From positions 1 through 64,000 of the forward strand of contig JASANG010000866.1 of assembly GCA_030248215.1 (NCBI GenBank): DNA of 64,000 bases, read 5' to 3'. Position 1 is the stretch's first letter; every line of letters begins with the position of its first letter. The DNA comes from Enoplolaimus lenunculus. Lineage: Eukaryota; Nematoda; Enoplea; Enoplida; Thoracostomopsidae. Position numbers and translations under genes: made by a program. This document shows, in pieces, positions 55,909 through 64,000 of the stretch. The notes beneath the pieces are model-generated. The model saw only the letters and a program-made list of their open reading frames with translations, was not told the origin of the DNA and searched no databases.

Positions 55909-57826
55909 GAATGGCCCGTGTTAACTATAGGGACCTGCTTTTAGAATGGCCCGTGTTAACTATAGGGACGTGCCTTTAGAATGGCCCGTGTTAACTATAG
56001 GGACCTGCCTTTAGAATGGCCCGTGTTAACTATAGGGACGTGCCTTTAGAATGGCCCGTGTTAACTATAGGGACCTGCCTTTAGAATGGCCCGTGTTAAC
56101 TATAGGGACCTGTCTTTAGAATGGCCCTTGTTAACTATGGGGACCTGCCTTTAGAATGGCCCGTGTTAACTATAGGGACCTGCCTTTAGAATGGCCCGTG
56201 TTAACTATAGGGACCTGTCTTTAGAATGGCCCGTGTTAACTATAGGGACCTGCCTTTAGAATGGCCCGTGTTAACTATAGGGACCTGTCTTTAGAATGGC
56301 CCGTGTTAACTATAGGGACCTGTCTTTAGAATGGCCCGTGTTAACTATAGGGGCGTACCTTTAGAATGGCCCGTGTTAACTATAGGAACCTGCCTTTAGA
56401 ATGGCCCGTGTTAACTATAGGGACCTGTCTTTAGAATGGCCCTTGTTAACTATAGGGACCTGTCTTTAGAATGGCCCGTGTTAACTATAGGGACCTGCCT
56501 TTAGAATGGCCCGTGTTAACTATAGGGACCTGCCTTTAGAATGGCCCGTGTTAACTATAGGGACCTGTTTTTAGAATGGCCCGTGTTAACTATAGGAACC
56601 TGCCTTTGGAATGGCCCGTGTTAACTATAGGGACCTGTCTTTAGAATGGCCCGTGTTAACTATAGGGGCCTGCCTTTAGAATGGCTCGTGTTAACTATAG
56701 GGACGTGCCTTTAGAATGGCCCACGTTAATTATAGGAACGTGCCTTTAGAATGGCCCATGTTAATTATAGGGACGTGCCTTTAGAATGGCCCGTGTTAAC
56801 TATAGGGAAGTGCCTTTAGAATGGCCCATGTTAATTATAGAGACGTGCCTTTGAATGGCCCGTGTTAACTATAGGAAGTGCCTTTAGAATGGCCCAGGTT
56901 AATTATAGGGACGTGCCTTTAGAATGTCCCGTGTTACCTATAGGGACCTGCCTTTAGAATGGCCCGTGTTAACTATATGGACCTGCCTTGAGAATGGCCC
57001 GTGTTAACTATAGGGACCTGCCTTTAGAATGGCCCGTGTTAACTATAGGGACGTGCCTTTAGAATGGCCCATGTTAATTATAGGGACGTGCCTTTAGAAT
57101 GGCCCGTGTTAACTATAGGGAAGTGCCTTTAGAATGGCCCATGTTAACTATAGAAACCTGCCTTTAGAATGGCCCGTGTTAACTATAGGGACCTGCCTTT
57201 AGAATGGCCCGTGTTAACTATAGGGACGTGCCTTTAGAATGGCCCATGTTAATTATAGGGACGTGCCTTTAGAATGGCCCGTGTTAACTATAGGGAAGTG
57301 CCTTTAGAATGGCCCATGTTAACTATAGAAACCTGCCTTTAGAATGGCCCGTGTTAACTATAGGGACCTGCCTTTAGAATGACCCCTGTTAACTATAGGG
57401 ACCTGCCTTTAGAATGGCCCGTGTTAACTATAGGGACGTGCCTTTAGAATGGCCCATGTTAATTATAGGGACGTGCCTTTAGAATGGCCGTGTTAACTAT
57501 AGGAAAGTGCCTTTAGAATGGCCCATGTTAACTATAGAAACCTGCCTTTAGAATGGCCCGTGTTAAGTACAGGGACCTGCCTTTAGAATGACCCGTGTTA
57601 ACTATATGGACCTGCCTTTAGAATGGCCCGTGTTAACTATAGGAACGTGCCTTATAATGGCCCAGGTTAATTATAGGGACGTGCCTTTAGAATGGCCCGT
57701 GTTAACTATAGGGACCTGCCTTTAGAATGGCCCGCGTTAACTATAGGGACGTGCCTTTAGAATGGCCCATGTTAACTATAGGGACCTACCTTTAGAATGG
57801 CGCGTGTTAACTATAGGAACCGCCTT
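55909..57826 (+). repeat. 35-bp satellite array, about 55 units
   Basis: Contiguous units contain AATGGCCCGTGTTAACTATA then GGGACCTGCCTTTAG; successive starts are 35 bases apart. Variants GGACGTGCC, CCATGTTAATTATA and GGAAGTGCC are arranged so that in the 57.0-57.5 kb part a five-unit pattern recurs: TAGAAACC lies at about 57,152 and 57,327, exactly 175 apart, and again after about 209. Each unit holds the palindrome GTTAAC. There are no spacers, so it is not CRISPR. Confidence 0.97.
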
Positions 57827-57829
57827 TTA

Positions 57830-57880
57830 AGCGTAAGTCTAAACCTGAAAGCCTAAACCTAAAGCTTAAGTTTTGCGCTG
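57830..57880. repeat. Short CCTAAA/CCTAAG block at the satellite edge
   Basis: AAGCGTAAGTCTAAACC and AAGCCTAAACCTAAAGC abut the last satellite unit directly. Confidence 0.55.
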
Positions 57881-58649
57881 CAGGCGTCGTACAGCGCAAT
57901 GCACCGCGTGTCATGCTAAAAAATAACTTTTAAGAAACTAACTGTACGATAGAAATTTAAGCTAAAAGTATAATTGCTAGCCTTATTTATACTGCAAATT
58001 GCTGGTTCTAAGTACCTCTTTCAGTAAGCATAGTCTTAAAACGTACCGAAGTATATTAAGATTTTTAGAAATCTATAATTAATGTTTTACTACTGGTATT
58101 ATTAATGAAATATTATTATTGATGTCATTTTCTGTTTTTGCTATACAATCTAACTCTTATATTCTGAGTCTTTTTTTATCTGCGCTGGGTTCACAAATTT
58201 CTGCCGGGGTGACGCAATTTATAATAGGGACAAAACCTCACGAAAGAAACGAACGAGAAACCGAACGCAATTTTAATGTTAACGTGCGCAAAATTTTGAC
58301 TATAATTTCTGTTGGGGGGGCGCCCAGTGTCGCCTTTAGACACACCAGTGGGGACTTTCATTGAAATAAATAATATCTCACAGCCGATCAAAACAGAGAG
58401 CCGTTTTTCACACACACGCTATATGGCTAGAAATACCAGACGCTGAAAAACGATATCCTCAACATCAGAGACTGGGCTGCCGCCTCGCAATGCAAAACAA
58501 TAAAAGAATGATTGATATTTTTCAGTTTGAGTCAACTTTTTTTATTTGTTCAACCTAAAATTAAAAAATAAGATACTATTTATAAAGTAAAATGATCTGT
58601 GACATTAATTATGCCGAGAAATTTTGTTGTCTTGCAGAGAAAATCAATA
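57881..58649. other. Unassigned stretch
   Basis: No supportable exon. AAATTTCTGCCGGGGTGACG and AATTTCTGTTGGGGGGGCGC are two related G-rich patches about 110 bases apart. Confidence 0.35.
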
Positions 58650-58740
58650 TATGTATATATAGATATATTTATTTATTTATTTATTTATATATTAATTATA
58701 TATAGATATACAGATATATCTATATATTTATATATTCAAG
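58650..58740. repeat. TTTA / ATAGATAT low-complexity tract
   Basis: ATATATAGATATATTTATTT followed by TTTA repeats and ATAGATATAC tracts, partly self-complementary. Confidence 0.85.
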
Positions 58741-58757
58741 TTTGTGATAGCACGTTT

Positions 58758-58949
58758 GGCCCATGTTACGTTAAGGGGTGTCCAGGTTTTTGTTTGCTCC
58801 ATAAAACAGTAAGTTTAGATTCTAGATTACGTTTTTTTGCTTAGTCTTAGGCTTAGGCTTACGCTAAGGCTTCGGCTTAGGCTTACGCTAAGGCTTCGGC
58901 TTAGGAATACGCTTAATCTACTGTTACGCCCGTTAAAGTAACATTGGCC
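58758..58949 (-). mobile_element. Family A MITE
   Basis: GGCCCATGTTACGTTAAGGG to CGTTAAAGTAACATTGGCC. The unit GGCTTACGCTAAGGCTTC occurs twice in tandem inside. Confidence 0.8.
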
Positions 58950-59929
58950 GCAGGTTTCATGACTGGTTCAAGTAGACTGACCCATTAATGTCATTTTGTT
59001 CTTCTTGCTTAAAACGGCTCAGCTTGAAATTTGTTCGCTGTACAAGTCTGAAAACGCTTGAAAATCACGGTCCGCGCTACCTTGAGGCGCGAACAATTTT
59101 TTCGCGGCAGTGACGGATCTAAAATTTTCAAGCTATGGGATTTCGAGGTTGGATTTTTTATATATTTCAGTGCCGCCTCTAGGGTATCTGAGGCCACGCC
59201 TCCGACCTGTGAGATGGAACCCCATTGTAAGACATTTTATCACCTTACGAAAAAGTCGAAAAAACTTTAAAACGGTTGCTTCGACACCTGTGCCGGAATA
59301 GAAGCGCAAATTTTGGCTTATGTATCAGTATGGCAAGCCACTATTAGCGGAAAATTGTTTTGAACCTAAGCCTAGTGAGAAAAGTTCGCAAGTGAAACGA
59401 TCCAGAAGCCAGACACATTCTGAACACAGTTTGCTTTTAGATCAAATGTGAGTTTTCAGAAATGATTTTGGACCTCTTCCGAAACCCAAACTGCGGGACA
59501 AGAAGATTGAAAATAGTTCATTTTGTACCATCATATGTGGTACTGACCTGGTTGAAGCATGCGCTACATTTCCACCAATACAAAAAAATTCGCGAACGAG
59601 ATGCAAGCGAGTGTTTTGTATTCAGCTTATTAAAACTTACCTTTTGGTTCCTGTAGGATTTTCAAGGTTGAATTTGTCGTCCAATGCCTAGAGTGGTCGG
59701 CCCATGCTACCACCCATATGTACAATTATGTCTAGCGAACGAAACGAGCAAAACTCGAAACGTACGCAAAATCCTCAGGTAATCAAGGGTTATAAATAGT
59801 TGAAACCCTAATAAAACTACAGGCCGAAAAGTTAGATGCGACTTTTGTACTAAATTGCGAAAAAAAATTGAATTTCGTTGGGGTCTGGTGGGGGTCGATC
59901 CCGAAATCCCCTTCCCCCTCGATCCGTGC
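58950..59929. other. Unassigned stretch of 1 kb
   Basis: Small ORFs (59,058-59,270; 59,462-59,656) have no motif. TCTAGCGAACGAAACGAGC near 59,732 resembles GCGAGCGTAGCGAGC at 37,501, possibly part of another repeat. Confidence 0.35.
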
Positions 59930-60109
59930 CTGTTTTGCGGGACTGTAACAGAGTAAGCTTAAGCTTTAGGCTAATTATTTCCTGTGGATTAGGCATAGGT
60001 GTAGGTTTCGGTTTAGTTATACAATTATCGTGACGCTGAGGTTTTGAGTTTTGGATTAATAAAATGCTTTTACTACTGTTACTCTACGACCCTCCATGTA
60101 ACATTGGCC
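59930..60109 (-). mobile_element. Diverged family B-like MITE
   Basis: GCGGGACTGTAACAGAGTAA and GCTTAAGCTTTAGGCTAAT are family B landmarks. The right end CCATGTAACATTGGCC is closer to family A. Hexamer blocks are badly worn. Confidence 0.55.
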
Positions 60110-60345
60110 GCACACCGTAACCGTTCTCTGACGGAACTCAAGCTGTGCCCTATTGAATTTTTAGCTTATTGTGGTTTAGGTAATTTTGACTATCCATCCA
60201 AGGGTGCATACAAGGGGATGGATAAATGGAATATCCCACCCCAAAATTTCTGACGAGACAAGAAAAAAGCTGTTTCTACCAGGCATTAATTGTTTATAAT
60301 AACTTCTGGATCCAAAAAGTCAAAAATATTGCTTATACCTGAAGT

Positions 60346-60547
60346 GGACCATGGAAGTAGCAGAGGCAAAACGTTTTTTGCGGGACCGCAATAGAGTAAG
60401 CTTAAGCTTTAGACAATTAATTTACTCTATGTTTACGCTTAGGCTTAGGCTCAGACGTAGGTATAAGCTCATTTTTACGCTTAGGTTTAGGCTTAGGCTT
60501 AGAAATATACTTATACTGTTGTGGCGGTCCAGTTCTATACGCTGGCC
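60346..60547 (-). mobile_element. Family B MITE
   Basis: GGACCATGGAAGTAGCAGAG, GAGTAAGCTTAAGCTTTAG, two TTAGGC blocks and GTTCTATACGCTGGCC. Confidence 0.7.
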
Positions 60548-60935
60548 CCTGAGGTTATTCCCTCCTGAACTGAAATCATGCCTACGCCATTGGTACTCAA
60601 CTAGGGTTTATAGAAGGCATTTACGATAACAGAAACCTGGCAATGGGTTTTCAAGGACATCTGATACCGGTCTGTAGATGACCAGGAAATTAAAATTCTA
60701 GGCACATGCGCAACCACAAGCTAAACTAGTATGATACCTTGAAATTCAAATAGCTTTGTTTATAGTGTTTAGCAAATTTCAAAAATTAAATTTTGTGTTG
60801 TAACTGTATCCTGTGGGGCAAAAATGTTGTCGTTGCTAGTCTCTACCACATCTTGTGGGTCGGGTCGTTTGAACATAAAAGTACGAATCAAAAATCTATA
60901 ATGTTTTTTGTCACCTATGGCGCCATAGAATTTTA
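60548..60935. other. Unassigned stretch
   Basis: Unique sequence with no feature I can support. Confidence 0.35.
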
Positions 60936-61129
60936 AACCAATGTAAAGAACAGCAGCGGAACAATAGTTTATTCCTTAGCCTAAGTCTAAGCCTAAGCCA
61001 AAGCGTAAACAATGGGTTTAAGCCTAAGCCGAAACCTAAGTCAAGCAAAAAAAATTAGTCTAAAGCTTAAGCTTATTCTCTATTCATGTCTCAAAGAAAA
61101 ACATTCCGCCCCTGATCTTTACATGGGCC
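60936..61129 (+). mobile_element. Family B MITE
   Basis: CCAATGTAAAGAACAGCAGC to CCCCTGATCTTTACATGGGCC-like end; two hexamer blocks and ATTAGTCTAAAGCTTAAGC. Confidence 0.75.
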
Positions 61130-61794
61130 GAAATTTAAAGTTAAGGGGAATCGCCAAAACGAGCCCTGGTGTCACCACAACTGGCAGAAACTTTTTTAAA
61201 CAATTTTATATCGATTCGGTTTGAGGTCATTTCATCTTTCAGCGGATCGAATGACAAATATAACAGGTGTCACCAAGCCGTTGATGCAGCAGATGTAATT
61301 ATGGGTACAACACAAAAGATATCAAATATAATAGGGTTAACGGTATCATGCTTCACTTATGATAGTAGGACGTTAATGTAAGTCGAAATCAAAACATAAG
61401 TGATTTGGTCAATGCCCTGTGATTCGTTATTGCCCGAAACATCCCGTTGAGTAAAGTTATCCGGCAGAACCCCCCCCCCCCCTCTGTTCACTGCTCAATC
61501 GCTTGTATCAATTTCTGGCTTAATAACATTTCCCTCTGTCCTACAGACTTCTTTTTTCGTGATCAACACACAACGGCCTGATTCAAAAATTTCCGTCGGA
61601 CAACGGGCTGGGAAAAGTTATGAAACGTATTTTTTACTTTATGCTATTTTTGGGCAAATTTTGCGAGGACGGAAAATTATAATGTACCAATTTATTGCAA
61701 AAAATTGTGACGGGAAAGCCTACCTGTCCGCTGTTGTCTCCGCGTTCAGCTGGTTGTCAATAAACAAGCCACTTGGGTCGACTGACTGTTGCGT
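61130..61794. other. Unassigned stretch
   Basis: A poly-C run lies at about 61,471-61,482. The 220-codon frame starting at 61,559 runs into the next MITE and has no recognisable domain, so I do not call it a gene. Confidence 0.35.
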
Positions 61795-61990
61795 GGGCCC
61801 ATGTTACTTTGGACGCAGCACCGTGTTTCCGTGGGACTCCTATAGAGTAAGCTTAAGCTTCAGGCTAATTTTTTGTTTAGGCACAGGGTTTGGCATATAC
61901 TTAGGCTTAGTCTTTAGCTGTGAGAAATTTCTTACGCTGAGGTTTAGGCTTAGGAATATGCATAGACGAGTGCCGTTACGCTCCTCGAAG
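61795..61990 (-). mobile_element. Hybrid MITE: family A left end, family B body
   Basis: GGGCCCATGTTACTTTGGAC is a family A end. Directly after it come GTGGGACTCCTATAGAGTAA and GCTTAAGCTTCAGGCTAAT, the family B interior. The right end is worn (GTGCCGTTACGCTCCTCG). Confidence 0.65.
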
Positions 61991-62178
61991 CATTCGCCGT
62001 TGCGTTTTAGTCTGTCCAAAGTTAAATTTATGCAGCAATCTCCACTATCAGGTTTCAGGACATGCAGCTTTTTAAAACAAAGAAAGCTATTTTTGTTCAT
62101 TTTAGTCAATAAAAATCATAAAGAAAGCATTGCTTTTAGCTCAAATTCAAAAAAATCAATGTTTCCTATTGTTTTGTA

Positions 62179-62401
62179 CACTGCAAAAAATGGTGAGTCA
62201 AATTGCGTCTCTACGAAATAGGTTTTACGGGGCTAGACAAACGGAGTCAAATTCGACTCCGCGAGAGTCAAACGTGCGACGCCAATGAGTCGAATTTAAC
62301 TCTGGCGGAGACGAATTGGCCTCAGTTTGTGCTATCCCGTAGAGCCTATTTCGAAGAGGCTCAAGTTGTCTCACCATTTTGTGTTGCAGTGATATTTTTT
62401 A
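62179..62401. mobile_element. Family D palindromic MITE
   Basis: CACTGCAAAAAATGGTGA and TCACCATTTTGTGTTGCAGT ends. ACAAACGGAGTCAAATTCGA and its inverse form the arms, and GAGTC motifs fill the interior. Confidence 0.75.
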
Positions 62402-62934
62402 ATAGCTAAACGGCTTATGAAATGTGGTATGTTCATGAAAGCCTAAATTAAAAGCCACAGTATCATGTTACTTCTGTGAAATCTTCCGGTTAAAACCACT
62501 CATGAAATGCCGTTTAACGGTTGAAAAATCTATAATTTCAACCAGAAGCAACGTTAAATTTGCAGATTAAGCGCCAGCTAGAGGCAGGCTAACGTTCACT
62601 CAAACTAATATTTCTGATATTTAAGAAAAAATTTGTTACATTTGTGAAATATGATTAGCAAGGTGCACTTGAAAAGTATTTCTGTTATAACAGAAATGTT
62701 TTCAAAAAACGTTTTGAAATAAAGTCTGAAAATAAACTTTTTCAAGGTATTTTTAGAAAAATTGTCTTAAATATCAGCAAAACTTTTCAGATTTGCCACA
62801 GAAAACACTTTTCTGAATAAATTCAGAAATACTTTTTTGTGTGTTGTCGACAGGTATTGTTTGCTTTTTTCACAGGTGTGTTTAGTTTGATACGAGGCAA
62901 AGGTCCAACCACAAATGCTTATTAGTATTTTTTA
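62402..62934. other. Unassigned AT-rich stretch
   Basis: TTTCTGATATTTAAG, ATTTCTGTTATAACAGAAAT and TTTTCTGAATAAATTCAG are palindromic patches around 62,610-62,830, perhaps a decayed MITE. Confidence 0.35.
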
Positions 62935-63000
62935 CGCTGAAGAGTACGCTTAGGCCTAGGCCTAAGCCACAAAATAAACCTGAACCTAAGCATAACCTAA
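62935..63000. repeat. TTAGGC/CCTAAG block with both orientations
   Basis: CGCTTAGGCCTAGGCCTAAG forms a palindrome of facing hexamer units, then CCTGAACCTAAGC. It lies right beside a family B element. Confidence 0.5.
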
Positions 63001-63009
63001 ATGAGCCTA

Positions 63010-63203
63010 ATCAACGGCAGAATGTTTTTCTGTAAGACTAGAATAGAGTAAGCTTAAGGTTTAGTGTGTTTTTTGCTTGGCTTTAGGCTTACGCTTAGGC
63101 TTAGACTTAGGATTATGCTCATTCTTACGCTTACGTTTAGGCTTAGGCTTAGGCTTAGCAATTTACTTATAATATTGTTCCGCCCCTGTTTTTTACATTG
63201 GCC
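63010..63203 (-). mobile_element. Family B MITE, left end truncated
   Basis: AGAATGTTTTTCTGTAAGAC, GAGTAAGCTTAAGG, two TTAGGC blocks, then CCCCTGTTTTTTACATTGGCC-like end. The outermost left bases are missing. Confidence 0.7.
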
Positions 63204-63477
63204 ATTAAGTTATAGAAACGCTTACTGTATTGACCCGAAAGATGTGGAGGTAATAAAGGTCAGGCGATGGCGGCCGTATTTTGAGCATGAATCAATAGGA
63301 ATCTATATTCCTAATGTTAAAATCTGTAAATGGATGGAGTACACAATTTTTAGAGTCCATATATAGTCGGGACAGTAATACAGAAGGAATAACACGACAG
63401 CCGGGACAACAGGAAACCAAAACAGTAAGACCACAGAGACGTTAGAATAGCTGAGACAGTGGGCTAACAGCATTATG

Positions 63478-63580
63478 CTTAAACCTAGGCTAAGCCTAAA
63501 GTCTAAGCTGAAGCCTAAGCCCTAGAAATAGCCGGAGCCGTAAACCTAAGCCTAAGCCTACCCTTAGGTATAAGCTTACG
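63478..63580. repeat. Degenerate CCTAAG block
   Basis: AAACCTAGGCTAAGCCTAAA and CCTAAGCCTAAGCCTACCC with CCGGAGCC between. No inverted ends. Confidence 0.5.
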
Positions 63581-63729
63581 CGCAGCATACTCTTTCTTCT
63601 CGAGAACCGTTACAAATCCAAATATTGACACCGGAATAAACATTTGTCAGAAGCAAACCCATAACATCAATTTTATTCAAATTTAAGGTCAAATCAGAAT
63701 TTCGTTAGAAGCTCAGTATTCAAAGACTG

Positions 63730-63928
63730 ACCCATGTTACTTTAACGGGCGTCCAGGATACTGATGGGTCTATAAAATAGTACGTTTAGATTCTAGATAA
63801 CATTTTTTTGCTTAGGCTTAGGCTTAGGCTTAGGAATAGGCTCATCCATACGCTGAGGCTTAGGCTTAGGCTTAGGAATATGCTTATATATACTACTGTT
63901 CCGCCCCTGTTCTATACATGGGTCCGAA
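63730..63928 (-). mobile_element. Hybrid MITE: family A left end, family B right end
   Basis: Left: CCCATGTTACTTTAACGGGC, then GTCCAGG and TAGATTCTAGATAACATTTT, all family A. Right: ATATGCTTATATATACTACT, then CCGCCCCTGTTCTATACATG, all family B. The switch falls within the TTAGGC blocks that both families share. Confidence 0.8.
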
Positions 63929-64000
63929 GACTTATAGCGAGATAAATTCAACGCTTAATTAAACACAAAAACAAAACTATTAAGTACCATGAAATTACCT

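Noticed and set aside
55909-57826. CRISPR-like array of 35-bp repeats
   Set aside because: Units are contiguous with no unique spacers, there are no cas genes, and the window is eukaryotic.
61559-62221. 220-codon ORF
   Set aside because: It runs from unique DNA into a family A/B hybrid MITE and on past it, with no domain; length is likely chance plus repeat sequence lacking stops.
4096-63928. Nematode origin from TTAGGC repeats
   Set aside because: All TTAGGC tracts lie in dispersed elements or degenerate blocks; no terminal telomere array is seen, so the hexamer does not identify the species.
1-64000. Retroelement or virus-like copies
   Set aside because: I looked for reverse transcriptase, protease, integrase, LTR pairs and capsid-like frames and recognised none.

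Overview
The window is AT-rich animal DNA, most likely from an invertebrate. It has spliced genes with GT/AG introns, animal-type G-protein-coupled receptors and a Golgi sialoglycoprotein (GLG1/ESL-1) homologue. Intergenic space is packed with short palindromic non-autonomous DNA transposons (MITEs). I cannot name the species. The hexamer TTAGGC recurs throughout, but always inside dispersed elements or degenerate blocks, so it does not prove a nematode origin. I recognise no reverse transcriptase, LTR pair, capsid or envelope gene.

Region 1 (1-21,800) is a giant inverted repeat. The left arm (1 to about 9,482) is the reverse complement of the right arm (about 10,690 to 20,211). The two are separated by a 1.2-kb spacer holding a mobile element (9,483-10,402) and one unique GLG1 exon. 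The right arm carries open genes. GLG1 is on the minus strand, with five exons whose phases all join. A three-exon 7TM receptor is on the plus strand; its third exon lies outside the palindrome. The left arm carries the same genes in mirror image, broken by small indels. Divergence between arms rises steeply from the outer end toward the hairpin centre. GLG1 stops halfway through the protein exactly where the hairpin begins. This is either a real inverted duplication that cut the gene or an assembly fold-back.

Region 2 (21,800-31,600) has no recognisable gene. Two roughly 400-bp zones in opposite orientation (22,147 and 28,650) look like ends of a 6.5-kb element. Between and around them lie copies of a CCGGAG-rich repeat, TTAGGC-like blocks and several MITEs. 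Region 3 (31,643-33,751, minus) is an intronless class A peptide-receptor-like GPCR with a very long, asparagine-rich third intracellular loop.

Region 4 (34,000-64,000) is almost entirely repeats: more than twenty MITE copies, a G-rich inverted repeat, a second octamer-bearing element, a 17-bp array grown from a MITE end, a piggyBac-like MITE carrying a tRNA-like sequence, and a 1.9-kb satellite of 35-bp units (55,909-57,826) with a higher-order period. Two short exon-like ORFs (51,742-52,080 and 54,112-54,199) are the only coding candidates there.

The most distinctive pattern is a pair of MITE families, called A and B here. Each has GGCC-type terminal inverted repeats and two internal blocks of (GCCTAA)n, the TTAGGC hexamer. 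Three copies have one end from each family. Family letters (A-K) are labels made for this window only; all comparisons were made by eye.
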